Of a stretch of DNA of 64,000 nucleotides, positions 7,982 through 16,345 are shown piece after piece (position 1 is the first letter of the stretch; each line of letters starts with the position of its first letter). The DNA comes from Pseudobutyrivibrio ruminis HUN009 (GTDB lineage Bacteria > Bacillota > Clostridia > Lachnospirales > Lachnospiraceae). The stretch covers positions 771,501 through 835,500 of the forward strand of contig NZ_JNLH01000001.1 in the NCBI RefSeq assembly GCF_000703005.1. The letters are read 5' to 3'. The position numbers and the translations under genes were made by a program. The notes under the pieces were generated by a model, which ran no database searches, was not told the origin of the DNA, and saw nothing but the letters and a program-made list of their open reading frames with translations.

Positions 7982-9487
7982 TCATTCTAACCCAACTTTT
8001 AACATCTGGAAAGAGAATGGTTTTAATAATAGCTTTATGTCATCATTATTTAACTCGTAATTGACGATTTCCTGTGGTCTAACAGCATCATGATTCTCTA
8101 CGTTATTGGTTTTTATATCATCATGAAATAATACCTTTGATTCCCTTATTCCACTTACTTTAAACGATCTGATATCGATGCTTATTTCCTCTTTCTTTTC
8201 ACTCCTATTTACAAAGAATAATACTAATTCATTGGCTCTTTCATTAGCAACCGCCAGGTTATCTATTAAAGGAACCTCTTCCATATCATCTGTTGAATAT
8301 GTTTCACCAATATATTTTGATTGAAGAACTGTACCTACTGCATTATTTGCAATCAACTCAAATGGGAAGTAAATTGGTTGAACCCACGCTTCACCACCTT
8401 TTTTTGTCATAATACATGCACTTATATTCGTTAATAAAGACTGACAACCTATTTTTACTCTATCACATTTTTTCAATAATACCATCATCATGCTTGCAAA
8501 TAATAAAGAGTCTTCCATGGTATAAATCTGCTCACCTAATGGTGGTGCAATTTGCCAAGGATGTTCATCTACCCATTTTTGCACTTCATAGTCTGGTGTT
8601 GACCATACCCCCCATTCATCAAAACAAATATTCATTGTCTTTTTACTATTACGTTTTTTCTTCTCTAAATCTGCTATCCCACAAACCAAATCAATATATC
8701 TTTCCATATCTAAAGACCTAGCAAGAAATGATTTGGTTCCTTTATCCTGACCATCATAATACTGATGAAGAGAAATATAGTCTGCCTCATCATACGTATT
8801 GCTAAGAACTTCTCGTTCCCAATCTCCAAATGTAGCATTTCTAGACATTGAGCTTCCACACACTACTAACTCGATGGTAGGATCTAGAACCTTCATTGCT
8901 TTCCCAATTTCATGTGCAAGTCTCCCGTATTCGTGGGCCGTCTTATGGCCTATCTGCCATTCGCCATCCATTTCATTTCCTAGGCACCATGTTTTTACTT
9001 TATATGGCTCCTTGGATCCATATTTTACGCGTAGATTACTATAATATGTCCCTTCTTCGCTATTACAATACTCAAGTAGAGCCACTGCTTCATCTATTCC
9101 TTTTGTACCCATATTTACGGCCATAATTGGCTCCATGTCATATCGTTTAGCCCACTTCATGAACTCATCAATTCCTACTTCATTTGTTTCGATTGATTTC
9201 CATGCTAAATCTCTTTTTCGTGGACGATTTTCTTTAGGTCCTATACCATCCATCCAATTATAATTTGAAACGAAATTACCTCCTGGATATCTTACTAATC
9301 CTACTCCCATCTTTTTGGCTAATTCTGCCACGTCTTTTCTGAAACCGTCTTCATCAGCTGTAGGATGATTTCCTTCATATATTCCCGTATAAACGACTCT
9401 ACCCATGTGCTCTACAAATGAACCAAATATCCTTTTGTCCACTTTTCCAATTTTAAAGTCTTTATCTATAACAATTCTGTTTTTCAT
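7982..9487 (-). CDS. abfA: alpha-N-arabinofuranosidase, GH51
   Basis: This 501-residue GH51 enzyme releases terminal alpha-L-arabinofuranosyl groups from arabinan, arabinoxylan or their oligosaccharides. The general acid/base Glu is E172 in CLGNEMDG, and the nucleophile is E291 in CFDEWGVW. The family signatures FGSFVEHMGR (21-30) and VRYPGGNFVSNYNWMDGIGP (65-84) are intact, and the length is normal for the family. There is no signal peptide, so it acts in the cytoplasm on oligosaccharides brought in by the ABC transporter encoded just upstream. It is the fourth gene of the five-gene operon and lies 9 bases after the permease stop. Confidence 0.95.
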   Translation of the reverse strand: MKNRIVIDKDFKIGKVDKRIFGSFVEHMGRVVYTGIYEGNHPTADEDGFRKDVAELAKKMGVGLVRYPGGNFVSNYNWMDGIGPKENRPRKRDLAWKSIETNEVGIDEFMKWAKRYDMEPIMAVNMGTKGIDEAVALLEYCNSEEGTYYSNLRVKYGSKEPYKVKTWCLGNEMDGEWQIGHKTAHEYGRLAHEIGKAMKVLDPTIELVVCGSSMSRNATFGDWEREVLSNTYDEADYISLHQYYDGQDKGTKSFLARSLDMERYIDLVCGIADLEKKKRNSKKTMNICFDEWGVWSTPDYEVQKWVDEHPWQIAPPLGEQIYTMEDSLLFASMMMVLLKKCDRVKIGCQSLLTNISACIMTKKGGEAWVQPIYFPFELIANNAVGTVLQSKYIGETYSTDDMEEVPLIDNLAVANERANELVLFFVNRSEKKEEISIDIRSFKVSGIRESKVLFHDDIKTNNVENHDAVRPQEIVNYELNNDDIKLLLKPFSFQMLKVGLE

Positions 9488-9496
9488 CCTCTTCTC

Positions 9497-10318
9497 CTAT
9501 TCTTTCATACCTGATGTAGCAATACCTTCCATAAAGAATCTCTGACCAAATAAGAAAACTATTAACAATGGAGCTATTGCAATTACTGTTGCTGCTAGAG
9601 TTGGACCATACTTTATTGCATTACTTCCAACAAGAGTTGCTAATCCTGCAGAAAGTGTTCTCTTTTCTTGCGTACTTGTGAGCATCATGGGATATAACAA
9701 GTCGTTCCAGTTATTCATTAAATGAAAGATTCCTAATGTTACCAATGCCGGCTTTGATAAAGGTAATATTATTTTCAAATATATTTGTATTTCACTCATA
9801 CCATCGATACGAGCAGCTTCATCTAAAGATTTGGGAATCCCCGAGAAGAATGAAGTAAGCATAAAAATACCATACGCGCTGGCAGCTCGTGGTAATACTA
9901 GACCTATAAAAGTGTTGAGAATTCCCATTTTATATTCTTCCAAATAAATTGGAATCATAACAATTTGAAATGGAATCATCATTGTTAAAAGTATTATTCC
10001 AAATATAATTTTTCTTCCTCTGAACTCCATTCTTGAAAATGCATATGCCGCTAACGAATCAAAAAACAGACTAATTATCGTCACAGCACCTGCGAAACAT
10101 ACTGTGTTTTTAAGCATCGTTGGTATTGGCAAAACACTCCATACATACTTAAACTGTGTCGTAACCCATTCAGTTGGAAAGAACTTTGGTGGCCATTGCA
10201 TTACATCAAAATCTGACTTAAAAGCAGACACCAATAGCCAAAACAACGGAAGCAATACAATAAGCATTATTATCGTTAGCAATACATAACTAATTATGTC
10301 AAAAGACCTTTTACTCAT
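9497..10318 (-). CDS. carbohydrate ABC transporter permease, MalG type
   Basis: The 273-residue membrane protein has six predicted spans, starting with YVLLTIIMLIVLLPLFWLLV. The ATPase-contact EAA loop reads EAARIDGMSEIQIYLKIILP. The C-terminus, FFMEGIATSGMKE, is typical of the MalG/LacG family. It forms the channel with the partner permease encoded upstream. The ATG overlaps the previous stop codon by one base (TAATG), so translation is coupled. No ATPase gene is in this operon. Carbohydrate importers of this class commonly share a housekeeping MsmX-type ATPase encoded elsewhere, and that is inferred here. Confidence 0.92.
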   Translation of the reverse strand: MSKRSFDIISYVLLTIIMLIVLLPLFWLLVSAFKSDFDVMQWPPKFFPTEWVTTQFKYVWSVLPIPTMLKNTVCFAGAVTIISLFFDSLAAYAFSRMEFRGRKIIFGIILLTMMIPFQIVMIPIYLEEYKMGILNTFIGLVLPRAASAYGIFMLTSFFSGIPKSLDEAARIDGMSEIQIYLKIILPLSKPALVTLGIFHLMNNWNDLLYPMMLTSTQEKRTLSAGLATLVGSNAIKYGPTLAATVIAIAPLLIVFLFGQRFFMEGIATSGMKE

Positions 10319-11190
10319 TATTCTTCCTCCCTTCTAGTTGAATACTTCCTCAAAATAAAAGTTATTATTGCAATCAGGAAGAATAAATAAACAGCAATTG
10401 AAGTTGCATATCCAACATCAAATGGAGCTGTTTTGAATCCTCTGTCGTAAATAAATCCTACTAAAGTCTCTGTTGAATATAGAGGTCCACCTTGAGTTAA
10501 TACATATATCTGATCAAATACCTGCAATGCTCCTATTAATGTTGTTACCAGGCAGAAAGCTATTGTTTCCTTGATACCAGGTATTGTCACATAAATGAAT
10601 TTTCTAAACCATGATGCTCCGTCTATTTCTGCTGCTTCATATAATGACTGTGAAACCCCAAGCGCAGCAGCTGACAATAATGTCAAAGTATATCCAAAAG
10701 TTTTCCAAACAGATACTGCGATAACCGTACCCATTGCATATCCTTCTGTTCCGAGTAAATTTGGGATTTCTACACCAATTTTACTTAACAAAAAAGCAAT
10801 CATTCCTGAATTCTTGTTTAGTATCATAGACCACATAATACTTATTGCTGTCATTGAACAAACATAAGGTATGTAAAAGACAGTACGTAAAAACTTATGA
10901 AATCTATTATTACTAAGCATTAAAAATAATAATAGTAGCGATAATCCTATCTGCAATGGAACTTCTATTCCTGTGTATACAATCGTATTTTTCGTAGCAT
11001 TCCAAACTCTCGAATCTTCCAACATTCTGCTGTAATTCTCAAATCCTATAAACTCGTATCCATTCATGTAAATATCCATGTTGGTCAAGCTAATGAAAAA
11101 AGCCTCAAAAAGTGGCACAAACACAAATATTATGAAGATTAATGATGATGGTGCTATGAATAGGTATGCTAATTTTTGATTCCTTTTCAT
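10318..11190 (-). CDS. carbohydrate ABC transporter permease, MalF type
   Basis: The start is taken at the ATG at 11190 (MKRNQKLAYLFIAPSSLIFI), which has a very strong GGAGGAG site; the longer frame begins inside a hairpin and has no site. The resulting 290-residue protein has six membrane spans. Its EAA loop reads EAAEIDGASWFRKFIYVTIPG. Its partner is the MalG-type permease encoded immediately downstream. The operon context suggests import of arabinose-containing oligosaccharides. A perfect stem-loop separates this gene from the binding-protein gene, which probably lowers its expression relative to that gene. Confidence 0.92.
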   Translation of the reverse strand: MKRNQKLAYLFIAPSSLIFIIFVFVPLFEAFFISLTNMDIYMNGYEFIGFENYSRMLEDSRVWNATKNTIVYTGIEVPLQIGLSLLLLFLMLSNNRFHKFLRTVFYIPYVCSMTAISIMWSMILNKNSGMIAFLLSKIGVEIPNLLGTEGYAMGTVIAVSVWKTFGYTLTLLSAAALGVSQSLYEAAEIDGASWFRKFIYVTIPGIKETIAFCLVTTLIGALQVFDQIYVLTQGGPLYSTETLVGFIYDRGFKTAPFDVGYATSIAVYLFFLIAIITFILRKYSTRREEE

Positions 11191-11203
11191 GTTTCTCCTC
11201 CAA

Positions 11204-11236
11204 TATGCTGGTGCTACATTTTGTAGCACCAGCATA
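11204..11236 (-). promoter_or_regulatory. intercistronic stem-loop between binding-protein and permease genes
   Basis: TATGCTGGTGCTACA (11204-11218) is the perfect complement of TGTAGCACCAGCATA (11222-11236), with a three-base loop. It begins 6 bases after the binding-protein stop. There is no U-run on the transcribed strand. It is therefore more likely a 3' end stabiliser or partial attenuator that keeps the binding protein more abundant than the permeases than a full terminator. Confidence 0.8.
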
Positions 11237-11242
11237 ATCATT

Positions 11243-12535
11243 CTATAGACCTAATACCTCATCTAATTTCTCAGATGCCTCTTCAACGCATGTTGTTACA
11301 TCATCTCCAGATAAAATCTTTTCCATCATTGGCTGCATTACATCAGCATCAATCTGAGATCCGCAATCCAATGTCAAATGCCAATCTCTACCAATTGTTG
11401 AAGCTGCTGATACATCTGCTAAAATCTCATTTGACTGGATTTCCGAATCTTGAAGTACTGAATTTGACCATACAGGGAATCCATTTCTGTTAGACCATTC
11501 CTTCAAGACATCATCGCTAAGCCAATATGCCATGAATTTATATGCTGCTTGCTTTGTCTTATCATCAGCTCCCTTTGTAAGCATCCATGAACATCCACCT
11601 TCAGGTGAAAAGGCACCTGCTGTACCAGCTGGAATTGCTGTAATACCATAATTAACACCAAGCTGATTTAAACCATTGATATTCCAAGGACCACTAGTGT
11701 ACATTGCAAGTCTTCCTGCCTGGAACATGGTATCTGCTTCTCCTGCATCCAATGCTTCTGGAGAAACACCTTCCTTAATCATGTCTTGTAACCATGTTAA
11801 AGTTTTGATATTCTCTTCAGAGTTTAAATAGTTCTCTGTTCCATCGCTATTTACTACATCTCCTCCGTTAGCCCACAGATATTCAACGTAGTTGCCATAA
11901 TTTACTGGAAGTCCTAATCCGTATATGCCATTTGCTTCATCGGTACATGCGACTGCTGCCTTCTCCAGTTCCTCCATCGTAGTAGGTGGTGTCTCTGGAT
12001 CTAAGCCTGCTGCTTCAAATAGATCTTTGTTATAGTACAAATACTGAAGATTATATTGCATTGGTACACCATACTGTGTTCCATCAAAATACGATTTTTC
12101 CAATACATTCTCATTGAAATTAGACTTATCGACTCCAGTCACCTCCCAGAAATCATCAATTGGCTCAATCATGTCATTTTCTTTATACTGCTTGATAAGC
12201 TCAACACCTGCCAATATAAAAGATGGGCCTGTACCAGTAGAAATTGCTGTTGGTAGCTTAGACTGTAATGTTGCATAGTCCATAATGTCGATTTCGACTG
12301 TAATGTTATCTGTATTTGTTTTGTTGTAATTGTCTACAATTTCTCTTAATACATCTCCATCCGAACCAGTAAAGTTACACCAAAAAGAAATTGTTGTTGC
12401 TTCACCACTTTCTTTGGCTTCTGATGTGTCAGTAGACGCTGTGGCAGCTGTGGCACTTGATGATGAACCACATCCTGAGAACAAACTCATCGTCATCAAT
12501 CCAGCTAATAAGCCACTAATAAGTTTTCGCTTCAT
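11243..12535 (-). CDS. extracellular sugar-binding lipoprotein, family 1
   Basis: The start is set at the ATG at 12535 (MKRKLISGLLAGLMTMSLF), which has a GGAGGAGG site; the longer frame adds 11 unsupported residues. The 430-residue protein has a lipoprotein signal ending at the lipobox FSGC, then a Ser/Ala/Thr linker and an extracellular solute-binding family 1 fold (TTISFWCNFTGSDGDVLREIV, YYNKDLFEAAGLDPETPPTT, GCSWMLTKGADDKTKQAAYKFM). It captures a sugar or oligosaccharide outside the membrane and delivers it to the two permeases. The neighbouring GH51 enzyme suggests arabino-oligosaccharides. It is the first gene of the operon. Confidence 0.93.
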   Translation of the reverse strand: MKRKLISGLLAGLMTMSLFSGCGSSSSATAATASTDTSEAKESGEATTISFWCNFTGSDGDVLREIVDNYNKTNTDNITVEIDIMDYATLQSKLPTAISTGTGPSFILAGVELIKQYKENDMIEPIDDFWEVTGVDKSNFNENVLEKSYFDGTQYGVPMQYNLQYLYYNKDLFEAAGLDPETPPTTMEELEKAAVACTDEANGIYGLGLPVNYGNYVEYLWANGGDVVNSDGTENYLNSEENIKTLTWLQDMIKEGVSPEALDAGEADTMFQAGRLAMYTSGPWNINGLNQLGVNYGITAIPAGTAGAFSPEGGCSWMLTKGADDKTKQAAYKFMAYWLSDDVLKEWSNRNGFPVWSNSVLQDSEIQSNEILADVSAASTIGRDWHLTLDCGSQIDADVMQPMMEKILSGDDVTTCVEEASEKLDEVLGL

Positions 12536-12590
12536 AAAATTTTTCCTCCTCCTTATGAATCGCCCCAATAATTTTATTGTAAACTATATT

Positions 12591-12606
12591 GCGTACCCGC
12601 GTGCGC
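12591..12606. promoter_or_regulatory. probable LacI-type operator 1
   Basis: GCGTACCCGCGTGCGC matches the pattern GTACnCGnGTRC with the central CG that LacI-family proteins prefer. It lies between the promoter start and the first gene. Its centre is 66 bases from that of the second copy. Confidence 0.6.
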
Positions 12607-12656
12607 ACATTTTCAAAAATAAAAGCACTTCTTATAGAAATGCCTTATTTATGTTT

Positions 12657-12672
12657 GAGTACTCGTGTACGC
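12657..12672. promoter_or_regulatory. probable LacI-type operator 2
   Basis: GCGTACACGAGTACTC on the minus strand contains GTACACGAGTAC, a palindrome around central CG with one mismatched pair. It sits just downstream of the predicted -10 box (12684-12689), a position that blocks polymerase. Confidence 0.65.
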
Positions 12673-12683
12673 TTCTTATATTC

Positions 12684-12712
12684 AATTTAAATCTATTTTT
12701 ATATTTCGTCAA
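12684..12712 (-). promoter_or_regulatory. promoter of arabinoside operon
   Basis: Minus-strand TTGACG (12707-12712), 17 bases, TAAATT (12684-12689). Transcription would start close to the second operator. Confidence 0.65.
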
Positions 12713-12750
12713 CATGAAATAATTAACAATAATCTATTAATATATTTGTT

Positions 12751-13656
12751 TCATTTGACTTTTCCTAGTTCTTTTTTAGAAAACGTAATACTGCACAGCA
12801 TCAGAAAAATCAATGCAAATCCAAGTGCATCGTACACTGTGAACTTGTTTCCAAGGACTGTAGTTCCGATGATTGCAGCAGTTATAGGCTCTGCGAAGCT
12901 ATATAGGCTGGCCTTGTTTGGGCCGATTCGCTTAACTCCGCTGATGTATAGAGTGAATGCTCCAATGTTTCCAACTAATACAACAAATGCTATGCCAAGC
13001 AGGCCGTAAATATTAGGTGTATAAGGGATTTCCCATATCCTGAAAACAAGGCATCCAAATGCGCCACCCATCAAAAATGACCATGCCTGAGCGATAACTA
13101 CAGGTGTATCGTTGGTGATTCTTGGAGCAAGTACATTGTAAATCATTACGCATACCGCGCTACCAACTCCCGCTATCAGCGCCCCCTTAGCTACTGAAAG
13201 ATTTTCGATATTTCCATGGGTTGTAAGAAAAAATACACCAAGAATTGCCAGTATGATGGCACTTACTTCGCCAAGCTTAGGCAATCTTCTCCCATTCAGA
13301 CATGTCACCATCAAAATGAAAATAGGAGCTAAATCTTGCAAAATCGTGCCTATTGCTGCATTTGAAAGCTCTATAGTTAGGAAATATAAAAACTGGCAGC
13401 AGCTAACTCCTAGCAGGCCATATATCAGCATGTTTATAGACTGGCCAGGTGTGGCCCATGGCTTGAAAGTCTCTTTTTTATATTTTGCAAGGCAATAGAT
13501 GATCAATATTATTCCAGCCAAGCCTAAGCGAATCGGCACAAGCCACTGACTATCCATCTGCTGCACATCAAATAAATACTGGCCCACAGAACCTGAGAGC
13601 CCCCAGCAGGAGGCTCCCAAGATTGTAAGCAATATTCCTTTATAATCACGTTTCAT
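12751..13656 (-). CDS. EamA/DMT-family membrane transporter
   Basis: The 301-residue protein has ten hydrophobic spans arranged as two EamA repeats. The first starts GILLTILGASCWGLSGSVGQ, and the second starts near ALIAGVGSAVCVMIYNVLAP. The Pro/Glu pair in the ninth span region (YSFAEPITAAIIGTTVLG) is typical of the family. Members export or import small metabolites such as amino acids; the substrate here cannot be told. Three bases separate the ATG from the sfsA stop, so it is the last gene of the proX-DUF1294-sfsA-eamA run. Confidence 0.9.
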   Translation of the reverse strand: MKRDYKGILLTILGASCWGLSGSVGQYLFDVQQMDSQWLVPIRLGLAGIILIIYCLAKYKKETFKPWATPGQSINMLIYGLLGVSCCQFLYFLTIELSNAAIGTILQDLAPIFILMVTCLNGRRLPKLGEVSAIILAILGVFFLTTHGNIENLSVAKGALIAGVGSAVCVMIYNVLAPRITNDTPVVIAQAWSFLMGGAFGCLVFRIWEIPYTPNIYGLLGIAFVVLVGNIGAFTLYISGVKRIGPNKASLYSFAEPITAAIIGTTVLGNKFTVYDALGFALIFLMLCSITFSKKELGKVK

Positions 13657-13659
13657 CTG

Positions 13660-14310
13660 TTAATTAATAATCTCCAATAAATCTTTTTCTACGTGGCACT
13701 GCAAAAACAGCACCTGTACGCCTGCGTCCCGCGCCTCTTGTAAAGCGATACCAAACTCCGGGTGAGTCTCCACATTGGGGCGCACCTCTGTAACACCATC
13801 TACCTGAATAGCAAAAGCCACCATAGCCTTGTAGCCAAGCTTTGTAGCCTTTGCTAACTCTCTCAAGTGCTTTACTCCTCGCTCTGTAGGCGCATCAGGA
13901 AAAAAGCCTACACCATCTTTAATAAGTGTGCAACCTTTAACTTCAAGAAGATATTCATCCTCACCTTTTTTCATGAAGAAATCGATTCTGGAATCGCCAT
14001 ATTTATGCTCCGGGTCGATATAGTCATAATCCTGCTTTTCCAGCCATTCCTTCACCACCGCATTTGGCGCCTGAGAATCGATGTTGATTATTCCGATAGG
14101 TGTCTCAACGGCGACCAAATCATATGGTGTTTTACGCTCTGGATTTGTGGCCTTTTCCAAGTAAACCGTCCTGCCAGGAAGCAATAATTCCTTGCAACGG
14201 CCAGTATTTTTCACATGAACAGTTACTTCCTGCCCATCAATATCAACCTGAGCTATAAAGCGATTTGGACGTGATATGAACTTTGCTTCTACTATATTTT
14301 TATATTTCAC
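13660..14310 (-). CDS. sfsA: SfsA family protein
   Basis: The longest frame has 280 codons, but its first 64 overlap the DUF1294 gene in another frame. The true product begins at a GTG at 14310 (VKYKNIVEAKFISRPNRF), after AGGAG 11 bases upstream, and has 216 residues, close to the family norm. Family motifs include VHVKNTGRCKELLLPG, GDSRIDFFM, EYLLEVKGCTL and FPDAPTERGVKHLREL. The last three carry the PD-(D/E)xK-like acidic and Lys residues of the fold. SfsA was first named for stimulating sugar fermentation genes in E. coli, and its biochemical role is still unclear. It is the third gene of a four-gene run. Confidence 0.93.
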   Translation of the reverse strand: MKYKNIVEAKFISRPNRFIAQVDIDGQEVTVHVKNTGRCKELLLPGRTVYLEKATNPERKTPYDLVAVETPIGIINIDSQAPNAVVKEWLEKQDYDYIDPEHKYGDSRIDFFMKKGEDEYLLEVKGCTLIKDGVGFFPDAPTERGVKHLRELAKATKLGYKAMVAFAIQVDGVTEVRPNVETHPEFGIALQEARDAGVQVLFLQCHVEKDLLEIIN

Positions 14311-14324
14311 TAATGATTTTTCTC

Positions 14325-14594
14325 CTATATCAAGCCCGTTAAATATGCCGCTATAACCAACTGGATAATCAGAATTGCTGGCATGCCGATCACAAAATAC
14401 CAGTGTTTTGTCTTGTGATGAAACAGGTACATCCCTGCCCAAGTTCCAATGCTGCCGCCTATTAAGCTGAATAAAAATAGTGTTTTTTCTGGAATGCGCC
14501 AAGCACCTTTGATGGCTTTTTGCTTATCAATTCCCATTACGGCGAGGCCTGCAATATTAGCAAGGACCAAATATCCAAGTATCAACTTGTCCAT
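14325..14594 (-). CDS. DUF1294 membrane protein
   Basis: This 89-residue protein has three hydrophobic spans. The conserved DUF1294 segment MGIDKQKAIKGAWRIPEKTL (about 20-39) is followed by LIGGSIGTWAGMYLFHHKTK. The function is not known; members are small inner-membrane proteins. It lies 24 bases downstream of the proX-like gene and 14 bases upstream of sfsA. Confidence 0.9.
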   Translation of the reverse strand: MDKLILGYLVLANIAGLAVMGIDKQKAIKGAWRIPEKTLFLFSLIGGSIGTWAGMYLFHHKTKHWYFVIGMPAILIIQLVIAAYLTGLI

Positions 14595-14618
14595 GTCTTT
14601 TCCTCCATCCTTTAAATT

Positions 14619-15167
14619 CTAGTCTTCGCCAAGTAATGTAACTATTCTTGGCTCATGGCCTACTGCTGGAAGATATACGTCAAAAATATCCTTTGCCGCT
14701 ATCTTCATGCTTGATGTATTTACGCATGGATGGCAGCCGATAAACTCACTGTTTTTCACATCCTCATCTACCAAAAGCTGTACTACATGGTCCTTATCAT
14801 TCATCAGCCCCATCACACTTACAGAACCTGGCTCGATATCCAGATACTTAAGCATATCCTCTGGGTCAGCAAATGACAGCCTTGCTGAATTTATCTGCTT
14901 TGAAAGCTCCTTTGTTTTGAACTTTTTATCTCCTGGAATCATAAGCAAATAAAAGTTTGTCTTCTGTCTGTTACACAAAAACAGATTCTTACATATTAAT
15001 GCACCAAGGGATTTATCTATTTCAGCGCAAACTTCCATTGTGTCTGCGGGTGCATGGTCTATACGCTTGTACTCAATCCCAAGATTATCCAAATAATCGT
15101 ATACTCTGACTTCTCTGTCTAAACGGCCCGTTGTGTCCGCTGGTCTTCCTGTCTGTAATTCTGTCAT
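14619..15167 (-). CDS. YbaK/ProX-type prolyl-tRNA editing protein
   Basis: The 182-residue protein belongs to the YbaK/aminoacyl-tRNA deacylase fold. Supporting segments are YKRIDHAPADTMEVCAEIDK (about 34-53), KNLFLCNRQKTNFYLLMIPG, KTKELSKQINSARLSFADPE and EFIGCHPCVNTSSMKIAAKD. The conserved Lys (in CKNLFLC) and the GxHP-type loop match stand-alone ProX/PrdX proteins, which hydrolyse Ala mischarged on tRNA-Pro. It therefore acts in cytoplasmic translation quality control. It is the first gene of the run that continues with DUF1294, sfsA and the EamA transporter, with AAAAGGA upstream of the ATG. Confidence 0.88.
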   Translation of the reverse strand: MTELQTGRPADTTGRLDREVRVYDYLDNLGIEYKRIDHAPADTMEVCAEIDKSLGALICKNLFLCNRQKTNFYLLMIPGDKKFKTKELSKQINSARLSFADPEDMLKYLDIEPGSVSVMGLMNDKDHVVQLLVDEDVKNSEFIGCHPCVNTSSMKIAAKDIFDVYLPAVGHEPRIVTLLGED

Positions 15168-15211
15168 GACTTGTTCCTTTTGCTACATTCCTACAAATTC
15201 AATTTCTTTGC

Positions 15212-16330
15212 TTACTCACCAAAAATATCGCTGTAAATATCATTATAAGTTTCTTCAGATATTTCATCATCATTATAATAATATGTACGATTACCGTCTT
15301 CATCTTCATTCCAGTATAGATTCATAGAATCCTCTATTTGAAGATTTCCGTTAAACTTATAAAGCTGATACATACTGCGGCCTTCATGCATAGTGTCTTG
15401 GTACAAAATCCATGTAGAATTATTATATGTTATATAACTACAAAATGCCGCTGTTCCTTCGCCATCTGCAAACATAGTAACCTTACCATCTTTGCAATCA
15501 AAGCACATGATTCCATATATTGTATCAATGATATATTCTAATTCTCCATCATTATCTACATCATATGGGTCAACCACTTTTTGATAGTCATTCATATCAT
15601 CCTCAGACCATCCCCAGTCTTTGGTATCAATATATCCTGTGTTCCCGTCTATATCTGTGAACTCAGCCTGTATTTCACCATTGCAAAATGCATCAAATAG
15701 TTCTTGGGGTGTCATCACTTCAAGCTCTTCTTTGGTATATTTTGATTCAAAAGCCTCATTTTCGTCGTTTATGTCTTCTGTTACATCTGCTATGGAACCA
15801 TCTTTTAGCATATACATATAGCTAAAGGGTTCATCATCAAAAGTATTATATCCACTTAGATAAAAGCATTTTTCTCCATCAATGTCTTTAAATTCTTCTT
15901 CGACATAATACGTTACATTTGGATCATACCAACCAAATAGCTGTTCCACCTCTAAGCTTTCATTTACAAACCACACTGTGGATGAATACCAGCGAGTGTC
16001 ATCCTCTTTATCCTGATGCCCACACAAAACAAATGCCTCATTTTTGCCATTTTCATCAAAATCCACAAGATAACTTGCAAATTGTTCGCCTTGAATCTCA
16101 TCGACTGATGAGGCAAATTCATAGACTGCTTCAGTATACTCATTTTCGCCTTCTTCTAGTTTTATAATACCTTCTGTTCCATTCGTTATGTCTTCGGTAC
16201 TGTCGCTTTCTACCGTTGATTTTTCTTTTACGTCGTTCTCCAGTAAACCTGGTTTTTCTTCTCCGCATCCTTGCAAGGCAAATGCTATGCTTGCACTAAT
16301 AAGAACATACACTGCTATTTTCTTTTTCAT
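15212..16330 (-). CDS. lipoprotein with Asp-rich repeat-like motif, unknown function
   Basis: ATG at 16330 is chosen because GGAG lies 10 bases upstream; a TTG two codons earlier is too close to that site. The product has 372 residues and begins with a lipoprotein signal (MKKKIAVYVLISASIAFALQ, lipobox LQGC). The mature part is very acidic and rich in aromatic residues. DPYDVDNDGELEYII (about 250-264) looks like a calcium-binding EF-hand or FG-GAP loop, and DFDENGKNEAFVLCG near 97-111 is a second copy of the same kind. This suggests a calcium-stabilised beta-repeat protein on the cell surface. It follows the CapA gene by 15 bases. Confidence 0.7.
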   Translation of the reverse strand: MKKKIAVYVLISASIAFALQGCGEEKPGLLENDVKEKSTVESDSTEDITNGTEGIIKLEEGENEYTEAVYEFASSVDEIQGEQFASYLVDFDENGKNEAFVLCGHQDKEDDTRWYSSTVWFVNESLEVEQLFGWYDPNVTYYVEEEFKDIDGEKCFYLSGYNTFDDEPFSYMYMLKDGSIADVTEDINDENEAFESKYTKEELEVMTPQELFDAFCNGEIQAEFTDIDGNTGYIDTKDWGWSEDDMNDYQKVVDPYDVDNDGELEYIIDTIYGIMCFDCKDGKVTMFADGEGTAAFCSYITYNNSTWILYQDTMHEGRSMYQLYKFNGNLQIEDSMNLYWNEDEDGNRTYYYNDDEISEETYNDIYSDIFGE

Positions 16331-16345
16331 TTTCAAAATTCTCCT

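Noticed and set aside
14311..14502. 64-codon N-terminal extension of SfsA
   Set aside because: It overlaps the DUF1294 gene in another frame and is unlike SfsA; GTG at 14310 with AGGAG is the better start.
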